A stretch of DNA of 64,000 nucleotides from Mycobacterium sp. D16Q14 (GCA_002013415.1 MAEX01000015.1:62001-126000), one strand, 5' to 3'. Counted from the stretch's first letter, positions 1-10,523 are shown. Made by a program: numbers and translations. Notes: generated by a model from the letters alone, not told the origin.

Positions 1-999
1 AGCACGCATCCGCTTGCGCACCATCTTGGCCCCGACAACCTCGTGGTGGTGAAAGCTCACCCCGCCGCCGTCCTCATGCCGGCGGGTGGCCGGCTTACCG
101 ATGTCGTGCAGCAGGGCCGCCCACCGCAGCACCAGATCGGGGCCCTCGTCCTCGAGATCCACGGCCTGCTCCAGCACCGTCAGCGAGTGCCGGTACACGT
201 CCTTGTGTTGGTGGTGTTCGTCGATGGTCAGCTGCATCTCGCCGACCTCGGGCAGCACCACCGCGCCCAGCCCGCTGTCCACCAGCAGATCGATTCCGGC
301 GACCGGATGCGCACCCAGGATCAGCTTGTCCAGCTCGACCTGCACTCGTTCGACGGTTATCCGGCCCAGTTGGCTGGACATCGCGTCCAGCGCCGTCAGC
401 ACCCGGGGCGCCACCGTGAAGCCGAGCTGCGAGACGAACCGGGCCGCCCGCAGCATGCGCAACGGGTCATCTCCGAAGGAAATCTCCGGAGCCGCCGGGG
501 TATCGAGCACCCCGGCGCGCAGTGCCTCCAGCCCATTGAGCGGATCGCAGAATTCTCCGGGCCCGTCCGGCCCGATCTTGACCGCCATCGCGTTGACGGT
601 GAAATCTCTGCGCACTAGATCACCCTCGAGGCTGTCGCCGAAAACCACCTCTGGATTGCGTGTCTGCTGGTCGTAGCTGTCGCTGCGGAACGTGGTGATC
701 TCCACCCGCTGCCCCTTGCGCGCCACCCCGATGGTGCCGAAGGCGATACCGGTATCCCAGATGGCCTCGGCCCAGCCGGTCACCAATTCCTGCACCTGCT
801 CGGGGCGAGCATCGGTGGTGAAGTCCAGATCGGTGCCCAACTTGCCCAGCAGGGCGTCGCGGACAGTGCCGCCCACCAGATACAGGTCAAAGCCCGCCGA
901 ATCGAAGAGCGCGCCTAACTCCGACAGCATCTTCTGGTGCCGGTTCAGGGTCACTGCGGCGGTGGCCAACAGTTCGGTGGTCGGTATCGATTCGGGCAC
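1..999 (-). CDS. pcnA: CCA-adding tRNA nucleotidyltransferase, 3' end missing
   Basis: The enzyme adds or repairs the 3' CCA end of tRNAs. The reverse strand reads through without a stop from a GTG at 999 to the window edge (333 codons; the family is about 480 aa), so the C-terminus lies outside. Visible motifs are the nucleotidyltransferase signature [14 protein letters not shown] with the following DLDFTTDA metal-binding acidic pair, the [10 protein letters not shown] motif, and an HD-type segment ([13 protein letters not shown] then [12 protein letters not shown]) close to the window edge. It is divergent from the Nudix gene with a 62-bp gap, as in other mycobacteria (Rv3907c/Rv3908 order, from memory). 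No ATG, GTG or TTG was found upstream in frame before 1000, so GTG 999 is the best start. Confidence 0.93.
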   Translation of the reverse strand, partial: MPESIPTTELLATAAVTLNRHQKMLSELGALFDSAGFDLYLVGGTVRDALLGKLGTDLDFTTDARPEQVQELVTGWAEAIWDTGIAFGTIGVARKGQRVEITTFRSDSYDQQTRNPEVVFGDSLEGDLVRRDFTVNAMAVKIGPDGPGEFCDPLNGLEALRAGVLDTPAAPEISFGDDPLRMLRAARFVSQLGFTVAPRVLTALDAMSSQLGRITVERVQVELDKLILGAHPVAGIDLLVDSGLGAVVLPEVGEMQLTIDEHHQHKDVYRHSLTVLEQAVDLEDEGPDLVLRWAALLHDIGKPATRRHEDGGGVSFHHHEVVGAKMVRKRMRA

Positions 1000-1061
1000 G
1001 TCGGGCAGCCTACCGGCGCGTATCGATAGGGCTCTCAGTAGCGGGAACTACTATCACATGG

Positions 1062-1868
1062 GTGTCTGACTCCTCCGGCGGTTCCCGCACGGGTGGGTCG
1101 TCGGACGAGCCCAACGGTTCAGCGCGCGGCAAAGGGTCACGCCGTGGTCGGCGCAACCGATCGCAGGGCCGAGCACAGGGCAGGGCGCAAGGCGCCGGCA
1201 CTCCGGCGGCCGCACCCGCCGCTGGCGCTTCCTCCGAATCCAATGGGGCAGCTGCCACCGGCGGAAAGGGCCGCGGGCGCGCGAAGGGCGGCACCGCAGG
1301 AATCTCGCTGCGTACCGTCCGCGAAACCTCCGCCGGTGGCCTGGTCATCGCGGGCATCGACGGCCCCAAGGATGGCCAGGTGGCGGCCCTGATCGGGCGC
1401 ACCGACCGGCGCGGCCGGATGCTCTGGTCACTGCCCAAGGGCCATATCGAACAGGGCGAAACCGCCGAACAGACCGCGATCCGCGAGGTCGCCGAGGAGA
1501 CCGGAATCCGCGGCAGCGTGCTCGCCGCACTCGGCAGCATCGACTACTGGTTTGTCACCGAGGGCCGCCGCGTACACAAGACCGTGCATCACTATCTGAT
1601 GCGCTCCCTGGGCGGCGAGCTGTCCGACGACGATGTCGAAGTCACCGAAGTCGCCTGGGTTCCCCTCGGCGAGCTGCCCACCCGTCTGGCGTACGCCGAC
1701 GAACGACGGCTGGCTGAGGTGGCCGGCGACCTCATCGACAAACTGCACTCCGGGGGGCCCGAATCGCTGCCACCCCTACCCCAATCCACGCCGAGACGGC
1801 GACCTCAAACGCACTCGAGTACCCACAGGACACCGGGCCGGCGAACCGGGCGCGGTCCGCAACAATGA
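1062..1868 (+). CDS. mutT4: Nudix hydrolase, MutT4-type
   Basis: A 268-aa protein. Residues about 1-80 are low-complexity and very rich in Arg, Gly, Ser and Ala, so probably disordered. A Nudix fold follows, with a complete Nudix box at residues 127-149 ([23 protein letters not shown] contains the GX5EX7REUXEEXGU pattern; the REVAEE glutamates bind metal). The family hydrolyses nucleoside diphosphates linked to another moiety; the actual substrate cannot be read from the sequence. The start is GTG at 1062, divergent from pcnA. Its stop overlaps the next gene by the ATGA tetranucleotide at 1865, so the two are translationally coupled. The symbol follows synteny with Rv3908. Confidence 0.88.
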   Translation: MSDSSGGSRTGGSSDEPNGSARGKGSRRGRRNRSQGRAQGRAQGAGTPAAAPAAGASSESNGAAATGGKGRGRAKGGTAGISLRTVRETSAGGLVIAGIDGPKDGQVAALIGRTDRRGRMLWSLPKGHIEQGETAEQTAIREVAEETGIRGSVLAALGSIDYWFVTEGRRVHKTVHHYLMRSLGGELSDDDVEVTEVAWVPLGELPTRLAYADERRLAEVAGDLIDKLHSGGPESLPPLPQSTPRRRPQTHSSTHRTPGRRTGRGPQQ

Positions 1869-4156
1869 CCCGACTCACGCATCGCAGCGCGACGCGTGTG
1901 GCGGCAGTACTTGCCGTCCTCGCGCTTGTCTTGCTCGGCACTCCATGGTCCGCCCCCCGCGCGCAGGCCTATCGCGACGGGCAGTTCCTCAAGGTCGTCC
2001 TCGACGAGGTGACACCGCAGACCGTCACCACCGTCGATTCGATGGTGACCGTGCGAGGCACCGTGACCAACGTCGGCGATCGACCGGTCACCGATGTCGT
2101 CGTCCGGCTGGAGCGGGCCGAAGCCGTCGCCACCAGCTCCGAGCTGCGGGCCAGTCTTCATGGCCGCCATGACCAGTACCAGCCCGTCGGCGAGTTCGTC
2201 ACTGTCGCAGGGACTCTCACACAGGGGCAGCAACGTCCCTTCACACTTGCCTTCCCGCTGCGCGGCGGCACCGGACCGACCTGGAACATCGCGGCCCCTG
2301 GGGTCTATCCGGCTCTGGTGAACGTCAACGGCACCCCGGACTACGGGGCCCCCGCACGGCTCGACGACGCCCGCTTTCTGCTCCCGGTTCTCGGAGTTCC
2401 GCCCCCGACCGGTGCTGCCTCCGAACCCGAAGTCGCCCCCGATACCTCCCGTCCCGTGGGTCTGACTCTGCTCTGGCCCCTGGCCGACCGGCCGCGACTG
2501 GTGCCCGGTCAACCTGGTGGACCGACACCCATACGACTGCTCGACGATCAGCTGGAACGCTCGCTATCTCCCGGCGGCCGACTGGACGCGCTGCTGGGCG
2601 CCCTGGAGTTCGCGACCGACCCGGCCGTCGACCCCAAGGGAGATCTGGGCCGCACGGTCTGCATGGCCGTTGACCCCGATCTGCTGGTCACGGTGAACGA
2701 AATGACCCTGGGCTACCAGGTTCTCGACAACGCCGCCGATCCCGCCGGTCCCGTGCACCCCGGCACCGGGCAGGGACTCGCCGTCGCATGGCTCGACCGG
2801 CTGCGCGCATTGGCCAGGCACACCTGCATCACACCGCTGCCGTACGCACAGGCCAGTCTGAACGCGGTCGCTCAGATGTCCGACGAGGGCCTCGCCCACC
2901 AGGCCACCACCGGTGCCGCCGACGTCCTCGATCAAGTTCTGGGAATCAACAGCCTGCGCGGCGCCACGCTGCTTGGCGACAGCCACCTCTCCAAGGCGGG
3001 TATCGACCTGCTCACCGGACTGGGGCCGACCGTCGCGGTGTCGGCTCTGCCCTCGGGTGAGGAAACTCCACCCGACTTCAACGCGCGCCGCGTGTCCGAC
3101 ACCGTCGTCGCGTCACCCTTCGACCCGTCGGTGGGTGCCGCGCTGAGTGCCGCCGGTCGCACACCCAGCACCCCCGAATACGTGCCGACTTCACTTCGTT
3201 TTGCCTTGCAACATGATTCACGCGTGGCGCGGATGCAGGACGCGCTCGGCGCGATGGCCTGGCAGGCGCTCACTCCCCAGCAGACTCCCCGCCAGACGAT
3301 TCTGCTCCCGGACGCCACCTGGGACCTGTCCGACGGCGAGGCACGCGCCATCCTGTCCGCCACCTCCACGCTTCTGCACGCCGGACTCGCGCTACCCCGA
3401 CCACTGCCGACGGTCATCGGCGAGGCGCGTGCCGGCGCCCAGGCCAATCCGGTGGATACCGCGTTCGGAGTGGATTCCCACGGTGCTGTGGACGATGGGG
3501 TGTCGCTGGGGCTGGGCGACGAGGTCCGGCGGCTGTGGGGACTGACCGCCGCCTTGACTGTGGATGCTCGCACCGGGCTCACCGGTGCCCAATACACCGA
3601 TCCGCTGCGCCAGGACGCCCTGCGCGCCGTGAGCCAAAGCGTGCCGCCGGACGCGCGTGACGACACCGCCCAGGAACGGCTCTCTGCCATCCGCCGGACG
3701 GTCGGCGACCTGTTCAACGCCGTCACCGTCGTCAATCCAGGAGGTTCCTACACCCTGGCCACCGAGCACAGCCCGCTGCCGTTGGTGCTACGCAACGAGC
3801 TTCCGGTACCGATCAGAGTCGCCCTCCGCGTCGAGACACCCGCCGGCATGAGTGCGACAGATGTTGGTGTGCAAGAGATTCCGCCCGGATTCTTGCCGGT
3901 GAAGGTTCCCGTCGAGGTCAACGTGTCCCAGCGAATGGCGGTAGACGTCACGCTGCATACGCCCGACGGTCTGCCCCTGGGCGATCCGGTACGTCTCTCC
4001 GTGCACTCCAACGCCTACGGCAAGCCGCTGTTCTTCATCACCATCAGTGCCGCGACGGTGCTCTTCGCGTTGACGGGCCGGCGCCTGTGGCACCGGTTCC
4101 GCGGTCAACCGGACCGGGCGGATCTGGATCGCGACAACGAAACATGGCAGCCGTGA
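1865..4156 (+). CDS. Secreted/membrane-anchored DUF6049-like protein (Rv3909 position)
   Basis: A 763-aa protein of unknown function that sits between mutT4 and murJ, where mycobacteria carry Rv3909. A signal peptide is visible at residues about 8-35 (Arg-rich start, then [14 protein letters not shown], cleavage likely near ARAQA). The long central part is extracytoplasmic, with beta-rich segments such as [15 protein letters not shown] that look like an Ig/CARDB-type domain. A single hydrophobic segment near the end ([16 protein letters not shown]) is followed by a basic tail, giving a type I membrane topology. It overlaps mutT4 by 4 bp and murJ by 13 bp. Location and synteny with murJ suggest an envelope role; the biochemical function is not known to me. 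Confidence 0.8.
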   Translation: MTRLTHRSATRVAAVLAVLALVLLGTPWSAPRAQAYRDGQFLKVVLDEVTPQTVTTVDSMVTVRGTVTNVGDRPVTDVVVRLERAEAVATSSELRASLHGRHDQYQPVGEFVTVAGTLTQGQQRPFTLAFPLRGGTGPTWNIAAPGVYPALVNVNGTPDYGAPARLDDARFLLPVLGVPPPTGAASEPEVAPDTSRPVGLTLLWPLADRPRLVPGQPGGPTPIRLLDDQLERSLSPGGRLDALLGALEFATDPAVDPKGDLGRTVCMAVDPDLLVTVNEMTLGYQVLDNAADPAGPVHPGTGQGLAVAWLDRLRALARHTCITPLPYAQASLNAVAQMSDEGLAHQATTGAADVLDQVLGINSLRGATLLGDSHLSKAGIDLLTGLGPTVAVSALPSGEETPPDFNARRVSDTVVASPFDPSVGAALSAAGRTPSTPEYVPTSLRFALQHDSRVARMQDALGAMAWQALTPQQTPRQTILLPDATWDLSDGEARAILSATSTLLHAGLALPRPLPTVIGEARAGAQANPVDTAFGVDSHGAVDDGVSLGLGDEVRRLWGLTAALTVDARTGLTGAQYTDPLRQDALRAVSQSVPPDARDDTAQERLSAIRRTVGDLFNAVTVVNPGGSYTLATEHSPLPLVLRNELPVPIRVALRVETPAGMSATDVGVQEIPPGFLPVKVPVEVNVSQRMAVDVTLHTPDGLPLGDPVRLSVHSNAYGKPLFFITISAATVLFALTGRRLWHRFRGQPDRADLDRDNETWQP

Positions 4157-7100
4157 GACAGCCGCTGGACCCCCTACCCGATCCCGAGTCCGACGACACG
4201 ATCGAGGAGCTTTCCGACGCGGCCGTCGTCGCACACTCGGGCTCGATGGCCGTGGCCACCCTGGTCAGCCGGATCACCGGTTTCATCAAGCTGCTGTTAA
4301 TCACCGCGGCGCTCGGCGCCGCGTCCGCGAGCGCGTTCTCGACTGCCAACCAGCTGCCCAACATCATTGCCGCACTGGTGCTCGAGGCCACCTTCACCGC
4401 CATATTCATTCCGGTGCTCACCCGCGCCGAGCGGGAGGACGCCGACGGCGGTCTGACCTTCATCCGCAAGCTGCTGACCATCGCCACCACGCTGCTACTG
4501 CTGACAACGGTGCTCTCCGTGCTGGCCGCACCCCTGCTCGCCGCACTGCTACTCGGCGGCGACCCGAAGGTCAGTACGCCGCTGACCACCGCACTGGCGT
4601 ATCTGCTTCTGCCACAGATCTTCTTCTACGGCCTGTCCTCGGTGTTCATGGCGATCCTCAACACCCGCAATGTGTTCGGGCCCCCCGCCTGGGCTCCGGT
4701 ATGGAACAACCTCGTCGCCATCGCCGCGCTCATTCTGTTCTGGCTCATGCCCGGCGAGCTCACGCTGGACCCAACCCGGATGAGCGATCCGAAACTCCTG
4801 GTGCTCGGCATCGGCACCACGCTCGGCGTGGTGACCCAGGCCCTGGTCCTCATCCCGGCGATCCGGCGCCAGCGGATTCCCCTGCGACCGCTGTGGGGGA
4901 TTGACGACAGGCTCAAACAGTTCGCCGGCATGGCCACGGCCATGTTCGCGTACGTGGCGATCAGCCAGCTCGGATTCGTCATCACCAACCGGATCGCCGC
5001 CCACGCAGCCGATTCCGGCCCCATCATCTACAACCAGACCTGGATGATCCTGCAGCTGCCCTACGGGGTGGTCGGCGTAACCATTCTCACCGCGGTCATG
5101 CCGCGGCTCAGCCGAAACGCGGCCGCCAAGGACACCGCCGCGGTGGTTGGGGACATGTCGCTGGCCACCCGGCTCACGATGGTCGTGCTGATCCCGGTGG
5201 TGGCGGTGATGACCGTCGGCGGTCCGGCGATGGGGCCGGCACTTTCCGCCTACGGGCACTTCACCCTCGGCAACGCCCACTACCTCGGGCTCTCAATCTC
5301 GCTCTCGTCCTTCACCCTTATCGCGTACGCCCTTGTGCTGCTACAACTTCGGGTGTTCTACGCGCGGCACGAGGCGTGGACGCCCACGCTGATGATCGTT
5401 GTGATCACCGCGGTGAAGATTGTCGGCTCGGTGATTGCCCCGCACCTCACCGACGACCCCAGCCTGGTCGCGGGTTATCTCGGTGCCGCCAACGGCCTCG
5501 GCTTTGTCGCGGGGGCCATCTGCGGATACCTGTTGTTGCGCCGGAGCATCGGGCGCGCCTCCGGACCGCTCATCGGTCCAGACGTGGCCCGTACGGTGCT
5601 GGTCACTCTCGCCGTCTCGGCGACCGCGGCCGCCATCGGCCTGGGCGTCGACCGCGGATTCGACCTGGACCTGCTTACTCGGGCGGGCGGCGGCCTGGGC
5701 TCGGTCCTGCGGCTGGCCATCCTGGGCACCGTCATGCTCACGGTCACCTTCGCACTCATGGTGGCGGTCAAGCTCCCGGAGGCACTCAGCGTCGTCGCCA
5801 TGCTGCAGCGCCGCCTGGGCGGTCGACTCGGGGCCGGCGTCCAAGATCACGCTTCGGTCATGGGCAACTCCCCTGCGCCAACCCTGCCGTACCCTGATTC
5901 GGGTGATCGAGTCGGCGGCGGTGGTGCCGACGACTCCACAACCGCAAACAAACCAGCGCACGGGGGCGGTGCTGATACGAGAAAGGGCCGGGCCGTGACA
6001 GACACCCCAGGGTCATCGACCCGGTCTGTTTCCACCCAGCCCCCGTCCGGGGGTTCAGCACCCACCTCGATGAGGCCCGGTGCCAGCATCGCGGGCGGCC
6101 GCTACCGCCTGCTCACCTCGCACGGAGGCCCGGACGGGCTGCAGTTCTGGCAGGCCACCGATACCGAGCTGAATCGGCCGGTGGCGCTCACCATCATTGA
6201 TGGCGCCACCTTCAGCTCCGATCAGGTGCAGGACATCCTCTCGAATACCTTGCGGCTCAGCAAGATTGGATCAGCGGGCCTGGCCCGAGTGCTAGATGCC
6301 GTGCGTGAGGGAACCGGTGGCATCATCGTCGCGCAGTGGGTCCGAGGCGGTTCGCTGCGCGAGGTCGCCGATACCGAGCCGTCCGCTGTAGGTGCCAGCC
6401 GAGCCGTCCGATCCCTCGCAGAGGCTGCCGACGCAGCTTTTGAGGCCGGGTCGGCCCTGAGCATCGACCACCCCGATCGCGTGCGTATCAGCATTGACGG
6501 AGACGCGGTGCTCGCGTTCCCCGCCACCCTGTCCTCGGCCACCGCGGACGAGGACGTTCACGGCCTCGGCGCCACCCTCTACGCGCTGACCACACGCCGC
6601 TGGCCGCTGGCCGAAACCGGCCAGCCGAGCGGCCTTCCCGGTGCCAGTCGGGCTCCTGACGGTCTGCCCGTGGAGGCACGGATCATTGTGCCGACGGTCC
6701 CCACGGAGATCTCCGATGTGGCCGCACGCGCGCTGAGCGATGATCCCGGCTCTGCCGCAGACCTACTCGACGGGCTGGAATCAGCCATCGCGAGCGTCGA
6801 CCACACCACCATGCTGGAGCCCGCCGCCGCGGCGCCCACCCAGGCCCTGAACGTGGGCCGGACCCATGGGTTCCATGGTCCGGGGGATCTCGACGACGAC
6901 CAGGATGACGAGAATCTCGACGACGACCCGGAAGAAGCCGCACGCCACCGCAAGATCTTCCTGATCGGGCTCGGCGTGGTCGGCGTTCTCGTCATCTCAC
7001 TGTGCATTGCACTGGGTGTCTGGGTCACGCGGATCTTCGGCGACGTCGGTCCCCTGGACAAGATCAATGTCGGGATCGGATTACCCACCCAGTCGTCCAA

Positions 7101-7575
7101 CGGCGACACCACGAAGCCAGGTAGCCCGGCCAAGATTGTGCAAGCGACCGTGTTCCCTCCGGGCCCCGACGCCGATCAGCCCGGCAAGGCAAGTCTGGCC
7201 GTGGATGGCAACGCTTCCACATCGTGGGCAACCGACACCTACACCGATGCCGATCCCTTCCCGGTGCTCTTCAAGCCCGGTGTGGGGCTATTGCTCGATC
7301 TGCAGTCCGCGAGCGCTCTGAGTAGCGTGAGCATCGAATCTCACAGTGTCGGAACACAAGTGCAGATTCGTTCCGCCGACTCGGCTACGCCCGGCTCCCT
7401 CAACGACACCAAGGAGATCTCCGCTACCACCACCCTGCAGTCCGGCAAAACAACGATTCCGATCACCAGCAGCTCGCAGGTCTCTCATGTGCTGGTCTGG
7501 ATCAACAAGCTGGGTTCCACCAACGGTGATCACCACGCGGAAATCGGCGAAATCACGGTCACAACTGCTTCCTAG
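4144..7575 (+). CDS. murJ: Lipid II flippase MurJ/MviN with C-terminal pseudokinase and exofacial domain
   Basis: A 1143-aa protein from ATG 4144 (ATG 4087 and GTG 4153 are alternatives in the same frame; 4144 limits the overlap with the upstream gene to 13 bp). Residues about 35-530 form the polytopic MVN/MurJ flippase that moves lipid II across the membrane. A pseudokinase domain at about 647-879 (starting IAGGRYRLL) has HPDRVRISIDGD where a kinase would have HRDxxxxN, so the catalytic Asp is missing. After an acidic linker comes one membrane helix (about 937-965), then an extracellular beta domain (985-1143) of the discoidin/carbohydrate-binding type. In mycobacteria PknB phosphorylates the pseudokinase region and FhaA binds it; pknB and fhaA are both encoded near the right end of this window. 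Confidence 0.93.
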   Translation: MAAVRQPLDPLPDPESDDTIEELSDAAVVAHSGSMAVATLVSRITGFIKLLLITAALGAASASAFSTANQLPNIIAALVLEATFTAIFIPVLTRAEREDADGGLTFIRKLLTIATTLLLLTTVLSVLAAPLLAALLLGGDPKVSTPLTTALAYLLLPQIFFYGLSSVFMAILNTRNVFGPPAWAPVWNNLVAIAALILFWLMPGELTLDPTRMSDPKLLVLGIGTTLGVVTQALVLIPAIRRQRIPLRPLWGIDDRLKQFAGMATAMFAYVAISQLGFVITNRIAAHAADSGPIIYNQTWMILQLPYGVVGVTILTAVMPRLSRNAAAKDTAAVVGDMSLATRLTMVVLIPVVAVMTVGGPAMGPALSAYGHFTLGNAHYLGLSISLSSFTLIAYALVLLQLRVFYARHEAWTPTLMIVVITAVKIVGSVIAPHLTDDPSLVAGYLGAANGLGFVAGAICGYLLLRRSIGRASGPLIGPDVARTVLVTLAVSATAAAIGLGVDRGFDLDLLTRAGGGLGSVLRLAILGTVMLTVTFALMVAVKLPEALSVVAMLQRRLGGRLGAGVQDHASVMGNSPAPTLPYPDSGDRVGGGGADDSTTANKPAHGGGADTRKGRAVTDTPGSSTRSVSTQPPSGGSAPTSMRPGASIAGGRYRLLTSHGGPDGLQFWQATDTELNRPVALTIIDGATFSSDQVQDILSNTLRLSKIGSAGLARVLDAVREGTGGIIVAQWVRGGSLREVADTEPSAVGASRAVRSLAEAADAAFEAGSALSIDHPDRVRISIDGDAVLAFPATLSSATADEDVHGLGATLYALTTRRWPLAETGQPSGLPGASRAPDGLPVEARIIVPTVPTEISDVAARALSDDPGSAADLLDGLESAIASVDHTTMLEPAAAAPTQALNVGRTHGFHGPGDLDDDQDDENLDDDPEEAARHRKIFLIGLGVVGVLVISLCIALGVWVTRIFGDVGPLDKINVGIGLPTQSSNGDTTKPGSPAKIVQATVFPPGPDADQPGKASLAVDGNASTSWATDTYTDADPFPVLFKPGVGLLLDLQSASALSSVSIESHSVGTQVQIRSADSATPGSLNDTKEISATTTLQSGKTTIPITSSSQVSHVLVWINKLGSTNGDHHAEIGEITVTTAS

Positions 7576-7767
7576 CTGCAGGATCGCCTGACAGTCGAGG
7601 AGTTACCGAACGGTTTTCAGTATGGCTCCGCAATTTCTACCCCTATATTTTTCGCGGTAGTTGAAACCCGATGGCAACCTCGGATTTGGGCGCTGAACTG
7701 CTGTTCATGTTGCTCAGTTACGCAAATCACTGTTACAGATTATTGAAAGTTGTATAACAGTTTGCTG

Positions 7768-7804
7768 TGGGGTCAGCTCGTGGTCGACGCCGAGCCCCAT
7801 TTTT
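7768..7804 (+). terminator. Imperfect hairpin with T-run in the sigM leader
   Basis: TGGGG 7768-7772 pairs with CCCCA 7795-7799, and CTCG 7777-7780 pairs with CGAG 7791-7794, with a 4-nt bulge (TCAG) on one side. Five Ts (7800-7804) follow. It ends 15 bp before the sigM start. It could end the murJ transcript or act as an attenuator inside a sigM leader. The flanking 7576-7819 is AT-richer than its surroundings and holds a TATAAC at 7753-7758, but no convincing -35 box at proper spacing. Confidence 0.4.
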
Positions 7805-7819
7805 GATTACTGTGCGCGT

Positions 7820-8410
7820 GTGGGCATGGTTCAGGGGGTTCTCACGACTCCTCAGCACTCGGACGCCGAGTTGTTGGCTGCCCATGTCGCCGGCGATCCT
7901 TCAGCCTTCGAACAGCTGTTCCGCCGTCACCACCGTCGGCTCTACCGACTGGCGAGGGCCACCAGCCGCACCCCCGAGGATGCCGCCGATGCGCTCCAGG
8001 AGGCGATGCTGTCCGCGCACCGCGGGGCCGCCAATTTCCGCAATGACGCCGCCGTCACCAGCTGGCTGTATCGCATTGTCGTGAATGCCTGTCTGGACCG
8101 TCTGCGTCGCACCAAGGCGCACAGCCCGATCGAACTCGAAGAGGACGTCTACACCCTCGACGACCCGTCGACCAACATCGATACCTCGATCGTCATCCAG
8201 AAGGCCCTGCTACGGCTGCCCGCCGAGCAACGCGCCGCGGTCATAGCAGTCGATATGCAGGGATACTCGGTGGCCGATGCCGCTGAGCTGCTCGGTGTGC
8301 CCGAGGGGACGGTAAAGAGCCGCTGTGCGCGAGCACGCGCACGTCTGGCCGTCGCCCTGCACTATCTCGACAAAGCCGGCTCCGTCGAACCGGAAACCAT
8401 CGACTACTAG
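7820..8410 (+). CDS. sigM: ECF RNA polymerase sigma factor SigM
   Basis: A 196-aa extracytoplasmic-function sigma factor. Sigma region 2 is at about residues 30-95 (LFRRHHRRLYRLARATSR … FRNDAAVTSWLYRIVVNACLD). Sigma region 4 is at about 135-185, with the helix-turn-helix YSVADAAELLGVPEGTVKSR. The GTG at 7820 is used because it is the first in-frame start after the leader; ATG 7826 is an alternative. Its anti-sigma factor lies 85 bp downstream. In Mycobacterium tuberculosis SigM recognises GGAAC-N16-17-CGTC promoters and drives several esx genes. Four promoters of this form occur at 29.9-39.7 kb in this window, which makes that island a candidate SigM target. Confidence 0.93.
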   Translation: MGMVQGVLTTPQHSDAELLAAHVAGDPSAFEQLFRRHHRRLYRLARATSRTPEDAADALQEAMLSAHRGAANFRNDAAVTSWLYRIVVNACLDRLRRTKAHSPIELEEDVYTLDDPSTNIDTSIVIQKALLRLPAEQRAAVIAVDMQGYSVADAAELLGVPEGTVKSRCARARARLAVALHYLDKAGSVEPETIDY

Positions 8411-8495
8411 CCGTGTGCCACCGTGTCACGATCCGCCTACCAATTGGGCAACTGGCGTGGCCAGCGGTAGCTGGATATGGGAACAATGAACTCAA

Positions 8496-9392
8496 ATGGT
8501 CAGCAGCACCCCGGACAGCCCCGAAGGCGAAGGTAACCTCGACATGGTGAACCTCGCCGAGGTACCGCTGTCACTCGAGGTCCTGGCCGACCTGCAAGCC
8601 GGCGTCTATGACGCCGGCGACGCTGAGGTACTTCGGCAACGGGCAGAGCAGGATCCGGACGCGCGCACGGCGCTCGCCGCCCTAGATCAGGTGCGTGCCG
8701 ACCTGGTGGCGTGGATGGAGAGCCCCGCACCCGATGTACCCGAGGCCGTCGTCGACAACATCGTTGCCGCGCTGCACGCCGAGTCAGCCCAATCGACGTT
8801 GCCTGCGGTAGCTGCGCATGCCGTTCGGCCCACCGACCCCGGTCTCAACTTGGTGACCGGCCCGGTCCCGCTGGACCATCGCCGACGCCCCGCGGCAAAG
8901 CTTCGCTGGATCGCATACTCCAGCGCCGGGTTGGCTGCCGCCGCCTGTGTTGCCGTCGCGATCACCGTGGTCGCGCAGAACAATCACCGCGCCTCCGAAA
9001 CCACCACCGCCGTGGGTCCATCGCTATCGCAACAGATCGGACCCAAGACGGGCGCCCCTGTGGCGCCGGAGTTGCCCGCACACAGCGCACTGGGTGGGGC
9101 GTCGTTCCCGATCTCCGGCAACGAGATCACCGCCCTCGTCGGCCGCACCCCCGCGTTCGGCGATCTAGAGGATGCCTCGCGGCGTGCGTCCTGCCTCACC
9201 GGCCTCGGCTTCTCCGCTTCGACGCCCGTACTCGGCGCGCAAACGCTGGACATCGACGGCCCCGCGGTGCTGATGGTCCTGCCGGCCGAACGTCCGGGCG
9301 AGCTGTTGGCCGTGGCCGTGCGGCCCGGATGCAACCAGTCCGATCCGCAGCGGGTGGCCCAGACCCGGATCGGTGCGACACCCGGCCGGTAG
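8496..9392 (+). CDS. rsmA: Anti-sigma-M factor RsmA, membrane-spanning
   Basis: A 298-aa predicted inner-membrane regulator directly downstream of sigM. The cytoplasmic part (1-137) contains the sigma-binding region (SLEVLADLQAGVYDAGDAEVLRQ). One transmembrane helix spans about residues 138-160 (IAYSSAGLAAAACVAVAITVV). The exocytoplasmic part (161-298) has two cysteines (in RASCLTGLGF and RPGCNQS) that could form a disulfide. Order and topology match the SigM/anti-SigM pair (Rv3911/Rv3912 position). ATG 8496 is used; ATG 8544 (MVNLAEVPL) is a credible shorter start. The function as SigM antagonist is assigned from family and context. Confidence 0.85.
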   Translation: MVSSTPDSPEGEGNLDMVNLAEVPLSLEVLADLQAGVYDAGDAEVLRQRAEQDPDARTALAALDQVRADLVAWMESPAPDVPEAVVDNIVAALHAESAQSTLPAVAAHAVRPTDPGLNLVTGPVPLDHRRRPAAKLRWIAYSSAGLAAAACVAVAITVVAQNNHRASETTTAVGPSLSQQIGPKTGAPVAPELPAHSALGGASFPISGNEITALVGRTPAFGDLEDASRRASCLTGLGFSASTPVLGAQTLDIDGPAVLMVLPAERPGELLAVAVRPGCNQSDPQRVAQTRIGATPGR

Positions 9393-9394
9393 AA

Positions 9395-9459
9395 CCCCGC
9401 CCGCCCGGTGTAGCTCCCACCGCCCCGCCCAGTGTTATCTCCCACCGCCCCGCCCGGTG
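9395..9459 (+). repeat. Short GC-rich tandem repeat before trxB
   Basis: The element GCCCGGTGTAGCTCCCACCG (9403-9422) recurs as GCCCAGTGTTATCTCCCACCG (9427-9447, with one substitution and a one-base indel), and its start (GCCCGGTG) recurs at 9452-9459. This is about 2.5 units of 24-25 bp in the rsmA–trxB gap, immediately upstream of a possible ECF promoter. Confidence 0.6.
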
Positions 9460-9460
9460 C

Positions 9461-9487
9461 GGAACATCCCGCTCTAGGCTGTTGTTT
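9461..9487 (+). promoter_or_regulatory. Candidate SigH-type promoter of trxB
   Basis: GGAAC at 9461-9465 is followed by GTTG at 9481-9484 (15-nt spacer) or GTTT at 9484-9487 (18-nt spacer). The mycobacterial SigH consensus is GGAA(C/T) with a downstream GTT, and thioredoxin reductase is a known SigH target in M. tuberculosis. The assignment is by motif and gene identity only; the 18-nt spacer fits better. Confidence 0.45.
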
Positions 9488-9545
9488 CAGCACTCGCAGG
9501 GCCTTGTGTGGAACAGGGACTCAGATCGGATCAGAAGGGAACCGC

Positions 9546-10523
9546 ATGTCGGAGGTTGTATCGACCGAGTCCGAATCGGACGTCCACGAGCTCATCATCA
9601 TCGGCTCCGGACCCGCTGGGTACACCGCGGCGGTCTACGCAGCCCGTGCCCAGCTGAAACCGATTGTCTTCGAGGGCACCCAGTTCGGCGGTGCATTGAT
9701 GACCACCACCGAGGTCGAGAACTACCCCGGCTTCCGCGAGGGCATCATGGGGCCCGATCTCATGGACCAGATGCGTGAACAGGCCATTCGCTTCGGTGCC
9801 GATCTGCGCACCGAGGACGTCGACGAGGTGTCCCTGCGCGGACCCGTGAAGACCGTCACCGTCGGTAACGAGGTTTACCGTTCCCGGGCCGTCATCCTGG
9901 CCATGGGCGCCGCACCGCGGTATCTGGGTGTACCGGGCGAGGACACCCTCCTGGGCCGCGGGGTGAGCTCGTGTGCCACCTGTGACGGTTTCTTCTTCAA
10001 GGATCAGGACATCGCCGTCATCGGCGGCGGCGATTCCGCGATGGAGGAAGCGACATTCCTCACACGGTTTGCCCGCAGTGTGACACTCATCCACCGCCGC
10101 GACGAGTTCCGCGCCTCCAAGATCATGCTGGAGCGCGCGTACGCGGATCCCAAGATCAACGTCCTGACCAACACCAAGATCGTCGGGGTCGAGGGCACCG
10201 ATTCGGTGACCGGGCTCAAGCTGGAGAACGCGGTGACCGGGGAGTCCTCGCAGCTGCCCGTCACCGGCATGTTCGTCGCGGTCGGACACGACCCGCGCAG
10301 TGAACTCGTCCGTGACGTCGTCGATGTTGATCCCGACGGATATGTGCTGGTGCGGGGCAGAAGCACCTACACCTCACTGGAGGGTGTGTTCGCGGCCGGC
10401 GACCTCGTCGACCGGACCTATCGCCAGGCCGTTACCGCCGCCGGAAGTGGTTGCGCCGCAGCCATCGACGCCGAACGGTGGCTTGCCGAGACGGCACATT
10501 CCCAGACCCTCATCGAGGCTTAA
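9546..10523 (+). CDS. trxB: Thioredoxin reductase
   Basis: A 325-aa NADPH-dependent flavoenzyme that reduces thioredoxin. The FAD-binding GSGPAG is at residues 20-25, the redox-active CATC at 143-146, and the NADPH-binding GGGDSA at 160-165; a second FAD motif ([15 protein letters not shown]) lies near the C-terminus. ATG 9546 was chosen because AGAAGGGA stands at 9533-9540 and it gives the usual length of about 320 aa. An in-frame GTG farther upstream (9432) would add 38 aa that run through the tandem repeat and is unlikely. The thioredoxin gene follows after 30 bp, forming an operon. Confidence 0.95.
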   Translation: MSEVVSTESESDVHELIIIGSGPAGYTAAVYAARAQLKPIVFEGTQFGGALMTTTEVENYPGFREGIMGPDLMDQMREQAIRFGADLRTEDVDEVSLRGPVKTVTVGNEVYRSRAVILAMGAAPRYLGVPGEDTLLGRGVSSCATCDGFFFKDQDIAVIGGGDSAMEEATFLTRFARSVTLIHRRDEFRASKIMLERAYADPKINVLTNTKIVGVEGTDSVTGLKLENAVTGESSQLPVTGMFVAVGHDPRSELVRDVVDVDPDGYVLVRGRSTYTSLEGVFAAGDLVDRTYRQAVTAAGSGCAAAIDAERWLAETAHSQTLIEA

